DNA of 64,000 bases, from the NCBI RefSeq assembly GCF_036192275.1, contig NZ_CP108088.1:4093501-4157500 (forward strand), in the 5' to 3' direction. Position 1 is the stretch's first letter; every line of letters begins with the position of its first letter. Both the position numbers and the translations under genes were made by a program. Shown here in pieces: positions 57,271-64,000 of the stretch. Origin of the DNA: Streptomyces sp. NBC_00250 (GTDB lineage: Bacteria > Actinomycetota > Actinomycetes > Streptomycetales > Streptomycetaceae). Under the pieces are notes generated by a model. The model did no database searches. It saw only the letters and a list, made by a program, of their open reading frames with translations, and was not told the origin of the DNA.

Positions 57271-57293
57271 ACCGTACCCCTGGGGGGTATACC
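57271..57293. promoter_or_regulatory. CsoR-like operator 4 before the BlaI gene
   Basis: GTACCCCTGGGGGGTAT (57274-57290, symmetric to 57292) is nearly identical to operator 1. On the plus strand TATACC (57288-57293) is a -10 for blaI. On the minus strand TACGGT (57271-57276) is a -10 for the 55-residue ORF. Confidence 0.7.
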
Positions 57294-57341
57294 TCGGCGA
57301 GGGGAGCGGCCCGTACGATGAGCCGCCCGTAGGGGGAGGGG

Positions 57342-57737
57342 ATGCACGTGCGCCGGCTGGGAGAGCTGGAGGCCGAGATCATGGACCGACTGTGGGCCTG
57401 GCAGCGGCCCGCCACGGTCCGCGAGGTCGTCGACGACATCAATCGAGGACGACGCGTCGCCTACACGACCGTGATGACGGTCGCCGACATCCTGCACCGC
57501 AAGGGCTGGCTCCGCCGCGAGAAGGCCGGCCGGGCCTGGCTGTACGAGCCCGTCCGCAGCCGCGAGGAGTACACCGCGGGCCTGATGCGGGACGCGCTCG
57601 GCGACAGCCAGGACCGCCCCGCCGCCCTCCTGCGGTTCGTGGAGGTCATCTCCGACGAGGACATGGACGCCCTCGACGCGGCCCTGCGCGCCGCCCGCGG
57701 CGACCACGACCCGCAGCCCGGCGGGAGCGGCACGTGA
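57342..57737 (+). CDS. BlaI/MecI-family repressor
   Basis: The 131-residue protein has the BlaI/MecI winged helix (LGELEAEIMDRLWAWQRPAT, then YTTVMTVADILHRKGWLRRE) and a C-terminal dimerisation region that a partner protease normally cleaves. The next gene is an M56 metalloprotease overlapping by 4 bp, the classic BlaI-BlaR pairing. A CsoR-like operator lies 50 bp upstream, so copper may control the pair. The ATG 57342 or GTG 57348 could start it. Confidence 0.88.
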   Translation: MHVRRLGELEAEIMDRLWAWQRPATVREVVDDINRGRRVAYTTVMTVADILHRKGWLRREKAGRAWLYEPVRSREEYTAGLMRDALGDSQDRPAALLRFVEVISDEDMDALDAALRAARGDHDPQPGGSGT

Positions 57738-58651
57738 ACGTGAACCACCACGTCCTCGTCCCCCTCGGGCTCGCCGTGCTCACCGGCTTCCTCGTGCCCT
57801 GGCTGCTCGTCCGGGCGCGCTGGGCACAGCAGGCGCCCCGGCTCGCACTCGGCGTGTGGGCCGCCTGCGGCGCCGCCTTCGCCGCCGCGACCGCCCTGCT
57901 GCCCGCCCAGCTGGTCCTGTCGGGCGAGAGCAGCCACCGTCTGGCGGACATGATGTTCGCCTTCCAGCTACCCACGGTCGAGGAGCTCCTGAACCTCGAC
58001 GGGCGCGAGCGGTTCGCCTTCTCGCTCTCCCTCGCCGTCCTGTCGATTCCCGCCGCCGCGTTCGTGCGCCGGCTGGTCAGGGCCCGCCGGGTGCGGGTGC
58101 GGCACGCGGGGGTGCTGCGGCTCGTCGGACGGTACGACCCCGCCCTGCGGGCCACCGTCCTCGATGACGCGCGGCCCGCCGTGTACTGCCTGCCGGGCCG
58201 TTCCCGCCGGGTCGTGGTCTCCTCGGGCGCGGTGGACACCCTCACCCCCGCCCAGCTCGCGGCGGCGCTCGCGCACGAGCGGGCGCACATCACGGGTCGG
58301 CACCATCTCCTCGTCGCCGCGTCGGAGGCCTTCGCGGCCGTCTTCCCGCGCCTCCCCCTCGCCCGGCACGGCGGGGGTTCCGTACCGCTGCTGCTCGAAA
58401 TGGCCGCGGACGACCGGGCGTTGCGCCGATGTACGCGGGACGCGCTGGCCACAGCGCTGTACGCGCTCGCGTCGGGGCGGGCACCCAAGTCCGCCTTCGC
58501 CGCGGGCGGGCCCTCGGCGGCGCTGCGGATGCGGCGCATCCTCACTCCGCACAGCGCCGGACATCCCGTTCTGCGCGGCCTGTCGACCATCGCGGCCGCA
58601 GGGCTCGCGATGGCCCCCTTGATCGTCGCCTGCTGTTCCTTCCCCGGATAA
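57734..58651 (+). CDS. M56-family membrane metalloprotease
   Basis: The 305-residue protein has about 4-5 membrane helices and the zinc motif LAHERAHITGRHHLLV (HExxH). It resembles the membrane protease half of BlaR1/MecR1 without a C-terminal penicillin-binding sensor. It should cleave the BlaI-type repressor encoded just upstream. It starts at GTG 57734 inside the blaI stop (4-bp overlap). Confidence 0.85.
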   Translation: MNVNHHVLVPLGLAVLTGFLVPWLLVRARWAQQAPRLALGVWAACGAAFAAATALLPAQLVLSGESSHRLADMMFAFQLPTVEELLNLDGRERFAFSLSLAVLSIPAAAFVRRLVRARRVRVRHAGVLRLVGRYDPALRATVLDDARPAVYCLPGRSRRVVVSSGAVDTLTPAQLAAALAHERAHITGRHHLLVAASEAFAAVFPRLPLARHGGGSVPLLLEMAADDRALRRCTRDALATALYALASGRAPKSAFAAGGPSAALRMRRILTPHSAGHPVLRGLSTIAAAGLAMAPLIVACCSFPG

Positions 58652-58800
58652 TTGACTCGGTTCAGCACCCGTCCGACATGCCGAACGGCCCTATTTACTA
58701 AGCGAATTCGTAGATTTCGCATCGGTCACGAACAACTGAATTCCCCGCTATTGTGGGTATGTTGGGGATCGGGCTCGGCACGTCGAAGGGTACAAAACCA

Positions 58801-59280
58801 ATGCAGCTGGCTGGCGTTCGGACGGCCGCGGCCGGCGATGCGACGACGATATCCAGGCTGCTTGCCGACGTCATTCGGAGCAGCTACGCGGGAATACTGG
58901 ACGAAATCCCGATGCGGCGACTGATCTCCGCACAATGCGCACTCCCCCGCATACGAGCGGAAATTGAAATTCCAGGGGGCGCGCCCGGCTGGCTCGGCTG
59001 GCTCGTGGCCACCGACGCGGAGGGCACGGTCGTCGGCGTCGCCGCGGGCGGCGTCCCGGTCCCGGGCGAGGGCGAGGTGTACGCCCTGGCCGTGGCGTCC
59101 GGCTCCCGCCGCCGGGGCGTGGGTACGGCCCTGCTGGCGGCGGCCACGGACCGGATGCGGAGCTTCGGGGCCCGGGACCAGCGGGTGGAGCTCCCCGCGG
59201 AGACGGACCCGGCGCTGCCGTTCTACGGCCACCTCGGCTTCACCGCCCTCTCCGCCAAACGCTGGAGCCGCACGCTGTAG
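58801..59280 (+). CDS. GNAT N-acetyltransferase
   Basis: The 159-residue protein has GNAT motif A VYALAVASGSRRRGVGTALL (loop RRRGVGTA) and the C-terminal ALPFYGHLGFTALS. GAAGGG lies 11 nt before the ATG at 58801; the frame is open to 58753. The upstream 150 bp are AT-richer than average (tatttactaagcgaattcg near 58690), suggesting a promoter region. The acceptor is unknown. Confidence 0.82.
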   Translation: MQLAGVRTAAAGDATTISRLLADVIRSSYAGILDEIPMRRLISAQCALPRIRAEIEIPGGAPGWLGWLVATDAEGTVVGVAAGGVPVPGEGEVYALAVASGSRRRGVGTALLAAATDRMRSFGARDQRVELPAETDPALPFYGHLGFTALSAKRWSRTL

Positions 59281-59292
59281 GTCGTGCCTCCG

Positions 59293-59311
59293 GGCGTGGC
59301 AGATCCACGCC
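59293..59311 (+). terminator. 7-bp hairpin after the GNAT gene
   Basis: Arms ggcgtgg (59293-59299) and ccacgcc (59305-59311) with a 5-nt loop, 12 bp beyond the stop codon. The remaining 130 bp up to 59445 show no gene. Confidence 0.5.
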
Positions 59312-59445
59312 ATCGCGTGTTCACGCAGCCCCATCCGGTGGATCGGGGTTCCCTCCCCAGGTCAGGATGGGTCCAGCGGCGCGGTCCCCGGCGGCACGGG
59401 TGCCTCGTCCGGACGGCATGGACCGAGCGAGCCCCTGGAGGAGCG

Positions 59446-60339
59446 ATGCACACACCGAGCGGCACTTCCCTGCCCGTCGTGCCCGCAGCGCTCGCTCCGG
59501 TCCTGCCGTCCCGATACGGCCGGGAGCACGAGCCCGCTCCCGGGGCCGGCGTCCGGGTCACCTCGGACACCCTTCCCGGGCTCGAATCCGTCTCCTCCGC
59601 CGACGAGAGTTCCGTCTGGCTGCACGACGCCCTGCTCGGCCCGCACAGCGCGGACATCGTCCGGTACCTCAGCCTCGCCCGCTCCACCGGCGGACCCGTT
59701 CTGGACCTCGGCTCCGGCGCCGGGCGGCTCGCCGTCCCGTTCGCCCGGCACGGCTTCGCCGTGGAAGCCGTGGACCGGGACGCCTCGGCCCTGGAGCGCC
59801 TCGACAGCTGGGCCCGCCGGATCGGTCCGCAGGTGGCCGGTCTGGTCGTCACCCACCGGACGGACCTCACCGAGCTGCGGCTCGAAGGCAGCTACCGGCT
59901 CGCGCTGCTCGCGGGCGCGATGGTCACCGCCGTGCCCCCGGCGCGGCGGCCGGAGCTGCTGCGGGAGGTGGCGTCCCATCTGGAGACGGGCGGGGCGCTC
60001 GCCCTCGACTACACGGCGCACCAGCTGCCGGGGCTGATCGCGGAGCCGCAGCGGACCTGGGCGTTCCAGGTGCCGCGCTTCGACGGCATCGACGAGTGGG
60101 TGGTGGCCCGGCAGGTCTTCGACCTGCCGTCGATGAGCGAGCGGATCACGTACTACGCGGTCAGGACCGGGAAGCTGTCCACGGAGCGGGTCGTGCTGAC
60201 CACCGACAAGTGGATCGTGGACCCCGAGCGGCTCGCGGCCGAGCTGCACTCGGCGGGGCTGCACGTCGAGGGTCGGCGGCGGCACCGGATCGACGACCGG
60301 ACCGAGTCCGTGCTGCTCGTGTGCCGGACGGACGACTGA
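59446..60339 (+). CDS. SAM-dependent methyltransferase
   Basis: The 297-residue protein has the class I SAM-binding motif PVLDLGSGAGRLAVPFARHG near residue 80 and the acidic EAVDRDASALERLD. ALALDYTAHQLPGL follows, then a beta-rich C-terminal part. Overall it resembles the methyltransferase type found in daptide or mycofactocin clusters, but no companion genes are here. GGAGGA lies 7 nt before the ATG. The substrate is unknown. Confidence 0.8.
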   Translation: MHTPSGTSLPVVPAALAPVLPSRYGREHEPAPGAGVRVTSDTLPGLESVSSADESSVWLHDALLGPHSADIVRYLSLARSTGGPVLDLGSGAGRLAVPFARHGFAVEAVDRDASALERLDSWARRIGPQVAGLVVTHRTDLTELRLEGSYRLALLAGAMVTAVPPARRPELLREVASHLETGGALALDYTAHQLPGLIAEPQRTWAFQVPRFDGIDEWVVARQVFDLPSMSERITYYAVRTGKLSTERVVLTTDKWIVDPERLAAELHSAGLHVEGRRRHRIDDRTESVLLVCRTDD

Positions 60340-60354
60340 ACGGACGGCCGGAGG

Positions 60355-60398
60355 CACCTGACGAGGTCGACAAGCACACCTGACGAGGTTGACGAGCA
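60355..60398. repeat. Two tandem 22-bp repeats before the fur gene
   Basis: cacctgacgaggtcgacaag(ca) at 60355 and cacctgacgaggttgacgag(ca) at 60377 match at 20 of 22 positions. They overlap a possible -35 (TGACGA, 60381) for the -10 TACGAT (60404-60409). Confidence 0.8.
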
Positions 60399-60450
60399 AG
60401 AGGTACGATGCCCACAAAAGTTTGAGCCGACCAGGTGGCGGGCGGAGAAG

Positions 60451-60891
60451 ATGGCAGTCGTGGAAGAGCTGACGGGCCGCGAGGCGGTGATCCAGCGCCT
60501 CCGCGACGTCGGGCTGCGGGTCACGGGCCCGCGCCTGGAGGTGCTCACGGTGCTCGCCGCCGGCGGCCATCTCGACGTCGAGGCGATCACCACGACCGCC
60601 CGCGAGCGGCTCGGCACGCTGACCAGCCAGGCCGTGTACGAGATGCTGCGGCACTTCCAGGAGACGGGCCTGGTCAGCAAGTTCGACCGGCCCGGCCTGC
60701 CCGCGGTCTTCGAGATCTCCGGACCGGCACACCAGCACGCGCTGTGCACGGTGTGCGGCCGCGTGGAGAACGTCGCGGCCGCCGCGCCCGCCCCGCCCAA
60801 GGGCGCCCTGCCGAAGTGGCGGGTGGAGGACGCGGAGGTCGTCTTCAAGGGCCTGTGCCCCGACTGCCGGGCGAGCGCCCCCGCCGCCTGA
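60451..60891 (+). CDS. Fur-family metalloregulator
   Basis: The 146-residue protein has the Fur winged helix (VTGPRLEVLTVLAAGGHLDV, LTSQAVYEMLRHFQETGLV) and the metal/dimerisation half with HQHALCTVCGRVENV and LCPDC (Cys99, 102, 136, 139 for structural zinc). Whether it senses iron, zinc, nickel or peroxide cannot be read; no catalase or transporter is adjacent. gcggagaag precedes the ATG. TACGAT with TGACGA 17 bp upstream may be its promoter. Confidence 0.85.
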   Translation: MAVVEELTGREAVIQRLRDVGLRVTGPRLEVLTVLAAGGHLDVEAITTTARERLGTLTSQAVYEMLRHFQETGLVSKFDRPGLPAVFEISGPAHQHALCTVCGRVENVAAAAPAPPKGALPKWRVEDAEVVFKGLCPDCRASAPAA

Positions 60892-61033
60892 GCCGCAGTC
60901 AGGACCGCGCGAGCCGACGCCCGCCCACGGACCGGGTCGCCGGTCAACTCCGTGCGTGTCGTTCGATTTTGTGGCAGGGTCTAGCGGGGCGATTCAACAG
61001 GGTCCGCCGGATCCGAGGGGAGTCTGCTGCGCC

Positions 61034-62152
61034 GTGTCCAGAAACGCCGCCGTGTCCCGCGTGGGCAGCGAGCAGGCCCTCGCCGTCTACCAGGAACTCC
61101 GCGCCCGCCCCGGCACCGCCTTCGACGAGGCCGCGGACCGCCTGGAGCTCACCGCCGAAGAGCGGGAGCGATGTCGCGAGGAACTCGCCTCCTTAGGACT
61201 CACAGCCCCTCAGGACCCTTCGGAACCGCACACCGTTCAGGAGCCTTCGGCACCGGACACCCCTCGCGGCCCGTCGGGACCGGAGACCCCCCGGGACCCG
61301 GAGAGCCGCGCCCGCTCCGCCGTCCCCACCGTCGTCGACCCCGACGTCGCCCTGCTGCGGCTGCTGCGCCGGGAGCGTGACCGGCTCCAGGACCGGCTGG
61401 CCGCGACCAGCCGTGCGCACACCGCCCTCGAAGCGCTCGCCGGACCCTTCCTGCGCGCCGGGGCCGCCCCCCGCTCCGAGGTCGAGGTGGAGATCGTCAC
61501 CGACCCGCAGCGGGTGCTGCGCGAGCTGACGGAGCTCACGGAGTCCGTCCGTACCGCCGTGCACGTCATGCACACCGGGTCCGTCCGGCGTGAGGACATG
61601 GCCGCCGAGCTGGACCGGGACCGCCGCCGGGCCGACCGGGGCGTGCGGGTCCGCGCCATGTACAGCCGACGGGTCGGCACCGTACCCGAGATGACCCAGC
61701 ACCTGGCCGAACGGGCCGCGCTCGGGGTGGAGCTGCGCCTCTCCCCCGTCGTCCCGATGAACATGGTCCTCGCCGACGAGAACTTCGCCCTGCTGCCGAC
61801 CGACCCGCACGACCCGGACTCGCCCACCATCCTGGCCCGCGGCCCCGGCCTCGTCCGCTCCTACCTCGCGCTCTACGAGTACTGCTGGCAGGCGGCCGCC
61901 CGGTACGGCGAGGAGCCCCGCGAGAGCGGTGGCGACGGACTGTCCGACCAGCAGCGGGCCGCGCTGCACATGCTGGCCTCCGGGATCAAGGACGAACAGA
62001 TCGCACGGAGCCTCGGGGTCTCGCTCCGGACGGTCAGCCGGCTCCTCTCGGAGGTCATGCAGGAACTGGGCGCGGCGAGCCGCTTCGAGGCCGGGGTGAA
62101 GGCGGCCCGGCTCGGCCTGCTCGACGGCGAGGGATCCGAACAGGGGGTCTAG
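61034..62152 (+). CDS. LuxR-type regulator with TrmB/PLD-like sensor region, TTA codon
   Basis: The 372-residue protein has an N-terminal winged-helix-like segment (EQALAVYQELRARPGTAFDE). A Pro/Asp-rich linker follows, then a mixed domain (DRGVRVRAMYSRRVGT, GVELRLSPVVPMNMVLADEN, YLALYEYCWQAA) like the effector half of TrmB-type regulators, and a C-terminal LuxR helix-turn-helix (MLASGIKDEQIARSLGVSLR). Codon 54 (61193-61195) is TTA, rare here and read by the bldA tRNA. GTG 61034 or 61052 starts it. Its paralogue follows. Confidence 0.8.
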   Translation: MSRNAAVSRVGSEQALAVYQELRARPGTAFDEAADRLELTAEERERCREELASLGLTAPQDPSEPHTVQEPSAPDTPRGPSGPETPRDPESRARSAVPTVVDPDVALLRLLRRERDRLQDRLAATSRAHTALEALAGPFLRAGAAPRSEVEVEIVTDPQRVLRELTELTESVRTAVHVMHTGSVRREDMAAELDRDRRRADRGVRVRAMYSRRVGTVPEMTQHLAERAALGVELRLSPVVPMNMVLADENFALLPTDPHDPDSPTILARGPGLVRSYLALYEYCWQAAARYGEEPRESGGDGLSDQQRAALHMLASGIKDEQIARSLGVSLRTVSRLLSEVMQELGAASRFEAGVKAARLGLLDGEGSEQGV

Positions 62153-62278
62153 CCCAAGGAGTTCCTGTGCGACACGGTAGGCGCAGGTACGGGTACGGGC
62201 ATTGCACGACGGACTCCCGCCGAGCCGTATGACAAGGTGAGGGCGGGGCGACTCGGAGGATGAGGGGGTCACTTCGCC

Positions 62279-63331
62279 ATGGTCACTGCGGGCGACGGCA
62301 TCGGGGAGGACACGACCGAAGTCCTCCTTGCCGTGTACCAGGAGCTGCGCCGCCGGGGCGTCTCGGACTTCGAGGAGGTCCGCAGGGAACTCGGGCTCGC
62401 TCCGGAGGAGTACGAGCGATGTCGCGGCGAACTCCTCACCCTGGGCCTGATCGTGCCGACGGGGCAGGCGCACGCCACCATCGCCGCCGTGCAGGACGGC
62501 AGTTGGCGCTCCGAGACGGACACGGTCGCGGCGATCGACCCGGAGATCGCGCTGCTGCGGCTCCTGGAGCGTGAGCGGGAGCGGCTGCGGGAGCACCTGG
62601 CGGAGGCGGACGAGGCGTACAGCACTCTGGAGATCCTCGCGGGTTCCTATCTGCGGGCCGAGGCGCTCACCCGGGCGGAGGCGCACGTCGAGGCGCTGAC
62701 CGACTACCGCAGGATCCAGCAGGCCATCGAGGACATCACCGATGTGATGCAGGAGAGTTCGGCCGCGCTGCACCCGGGGACGCCGGGGCGGCAGAACCCG
62801 GACCGGATGCTCGACCGGGACCGGCGGCAGATCGCCAACGGGGTGCGGGTGCGGGCCATCTACGGCCGGCAGGAGGCCACGGACCCGGAGATGGAGAAGT
62901 TCCTGGGGCAGCGGGCGGAGCTGGGTGTGGAGATCCGCCTGGCGCCCGTCGTCCCGATGAACCTGATCATCGCCGACCAGCAGTTCGCCCTGGTGCCGAT
63001 CCGCCCCGAGGAGCCGGGCGAGGGCGCGATCCTGGCGCGGGGCAGCGCGCTCGTGCGGCCGTATCTGAGTCTGTACGAGCACTGCTGGCACACGGCGACG
63101 CCGTACGGGAACGAGACGACCGCGGAGGCCGGGGGCGACGGCCTCTCGGAGCAGCAGCGTGCGGCGCTGCTCATGCTGGCCTCGGGGATGAAGGACGAGC
63201 GGATCGCGCGGACGCTCGGGGTGTCGCTGCGGACGGTCAGCCGGATGATTTCGGAGCTGATGCAGGAGCTGGGCGCGACGAGCCGTTTCGAGGCGGGGGC
63301 GCGTGCGGTGCGGCTCGGCTGGCTGGACTGA
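62279..63331 (+). CDS. LuxR-type regulator, paralogue of the preceding gene
   Basis: The 350-residue protein aligns with the preceding gene over its whole length: TTEVLLAVYQELRRRGVSDF, NGVRVRAIYGRQEAT, GVEIRLAPVVPMNLIIADQQ, SLYEHCWHTA and LMLASGMKDERIARTLGVSL. The linker is shorter, and I saw no TTA codon. The pair looks like a tandem duplication with divergence in the sensor half. The ATG at 62279 follows gcggaggatgaggggg. It faces the small secreted peptide gene. The effector and targets are unknown. Confidence 0.8.
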   Translation: MVTAGDGIGEDTTEVLLAVYQELRRRGVSDFEEVRRELGLAPEEYERCRGELLTLGLIVPTGQAHATIAAVQDGSWRSETDTVAAIDPEIALLRLLERERERLREHLAEADEAYSTLEILAGSYLRAEALTRAEAHVEALTDYRRIQQAIEDITDVMQESSAALHPGTPGRQNPDRMLDRDRRQIANGVRVRAIYGRQEATDPEMEKFLGQRAELGVEIRLAPVVPMNLIIADQQFALVPIRPEEPGEGAILARGSALVRPYLSLYEHCWHTATPYGNETTAEAGGDGLSEQQRAALLMLASGMKDERIARTLGVSLRTVSRMISELMQELGATSRFEAGARAVRLGWLD

Positions 63332-63374
63332 CCGCCGCATTCACGGCCGGCCGTGGCGCGGGGGGAAATACCGG

Positions 63375-63406
63375 GGCCCCACAATCGTGGCAGCGATTGC
63401 GGGGCC
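63375..63406. terminator. Hairpin between the second regulator and the peptide gene
   Basis: Arms 63375-63387 and 63394-63406 (12 of 13 pairs) flank tggcag, between two convergent stops. Confidence 0.75.
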
Positions 63407-63473
63407 TGGCGGCTCAAGAATTCCGGGGCGTGCCCGAGGGGAATCCGCGGGGTGAATTTCCCGAGGGGTGATG

Positions 63474-63677
63474 TCAGTTGGTCGGGGTCGGCTTCGGGGG
63501 GATGACCGGCCAGCCGTTGTCCTCGGCGACGCCGGCGACGGTCTGGGGGGCGACCGGGTGGTCGGCGTCGGAGCCGATGGCGAAGGTGGCGCCGCCCGCG
63601 ACGGCGGTACAGGCCGCCACCGCGACCAGGAGCTGACGGACGGTCTTGCGGATGCCGGTGGTCTGCGCAACGGACAT
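63474..63677 (-). CDS. 67-residue secreted or membrane-anchored peptide
   Basis: The short protein opens MSVAQTTGIRKTVRQLLVAV, a basic head and one hydrophobic helix (about 16-34) with possible cleavage after ATFA. The 33-residue tail SDADHPVAPQTVAGVAEDNG continues WPVIPPKPTPTN, with no Cys. GGAGGA sits 4 nt before the ATG, a strong ribosome site for a small gene. It lies next to two paralogous regulators. It may be a signalling or cell-wall peptide (inference). Confidence 0.65.
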   Translation of the reverse strand: MSVAQTTGIRKTVRQLLVAVAACTAVAGGATFAIGSDADHPVAPQTVAGVAEDNGWPVIPPKPTPTN

Positions 63678-63872
63678 GATTCCTCCAGGACTTGGAATGT
63701 GAATTCCGCCTTCCGGGGGCCCGTGCCGCCGGGCGTTCCCTGAAGACATCTCCATTCTGTCCCCGCCCCCGAAACGAATCCAGGGATCGTCTCTGCGTGG
63801 ACCCGCCATGGCGTGGATGCGTCAATCCGCCATCCGTACAACGGAATTGGTGCATCCGGAGCCCCCCATATC

Positions 63873-63973
63873 TTTGGTCGAACCAAAAGAGGTGCTAGAC
63901 TTGTGCTACGGCCTTCTCGTTCCTCCAGGAGAGAGGGGCCGTCGGGGCAGGGGCGTGCCGCCGCCCCTGCCCC
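63873..63973 (+). promoter_or_regulatory. Promoter with dyad and leader hairpins at the window end
   Basis: TTTGGTCGAACCAAA (63873-63887) is a dyad covering a -35-like TTGGTC. TAGACT (63895-63900) is the -10 after a 17-bp-range spacer. Downstream, arms 63944-63954 and 63963-63973 form a perfect 11-bp hairpin (loop gtgccgcc), and an acggccttctc...gagaggggccgt pairing lies upstream of it. The transcript would continue beyond 64000. The stretch 63678-63872 shows no gene. Confidence 0.45.
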
Positions 63974-64000
63974 ACCACCCGATCCCCACCGAAGAGCACC

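Noticed and set aside
58652..58800. AT-richer stretch as possible attachment site or mobile-element border
   Set aside because: No direct repeats, integrase or tRNA are nearby; it more likely holds the promoter of the GNAT gene.
59446..60339. Daptide-type RiPP cluster methyltransferase
   Set aside because: The fold is similar, but no precursor peptide, aminotransferase, dehydrogenase or transporter genes of such a cluster are adjacent.

Overview
The window reads as chromosomal DNA of a Streptomyces (Actinomycetota). Base composition is very GC rich with strong G/C third-position bias. GTG and occasional TTG starts are common. The markers are typical: futalosine menaquinone genes next to a cold-shock gene, an AfsK-like kinase with a PQQ-type propeller, CsoR copper control, a CtpE-like P-type ATPase and several MarR regulators. 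I see no rRNA, tRNA, complete insertion sequence, CRISPR array or prophage. Every function below is inferred from the translated sequence and motifs; no database search was possible.

Layout. 1-7 kb: end of an unknown gene, a second-type enolase with a divergent MarR regulator, an FAD/Fe-S oxidase and serC. 7-16.3 kb: hydrolases, small membrane proteins, an AhpD-like protein with divergent MarR, an aldo-keto reductase, thpR, a GNAT enzyme, a TagC-like Tat substrate, and an MFS exporter under a MarR gene. 17-24 kb: RHH protein, NCS2 purine permease, DUF2530 protein, CtpE-like ATPase and AfsK-like kinase. 24-28 kb: an HTH gene, a 1.1-kb gene-free stretch holding a large imperfect palindrome, and a serine hydrolase. 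28-38.6 kb: a sacsin/HSP90-type ATPase, a YefM/RelE-type toxin-antitoxin pair, a DUF3027 protein, an MFS protein, a lipoprotein followed by mqnB-mqnD, csp, and a HAD phosphatase. 38.6-42.8 kb: a FecCD-FecCD-ATPase iron-siderophore importer behind a likely iron box, then a membrane protein. 42.8-52 kb: an XPB helicase with its helicase-associated/WYL neighbour, a HelD-type helicase and small enzymes. 52-58.7 kb: a copper-handling region (cutC, secreted His-rich protein, copZ, copA, csoR, BlaI/M56 pair). 58.7-64 kb: GNAT, methyltransferase, Fur protein, two tandem paralogous LuxR-type regulators and a small secreted peptide.

The copper region is the most coherent system. Four 17-bp CsoR-like palindromes sit on promoters of the secreted protein, of copZ-copA-csoR, and of a BlaI repressor plus M56 metalloprotease. 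That last placement suggests copper-controlled proteolytic signalling. A 55-codon Cys-containing ORF points the other way from the fourth operator.

Two patterns recur across the window. First, short tandem repeats (period 13-41 bp) lie just downstream of stop codons, and several copies repeat the stop codon itself, as if gene 3' ends had been reiterated. Second, at least nine genes have a -10-like hexamer exactly 7 nt before the start codon, which predicts leaderless mRNAs. The other notable items are the 25.5-25.9 kb palindrome and a rare TTA codon in the first LuxR-type regulator at 61 kb, next to a paralogue and a candidate secreted peptide.
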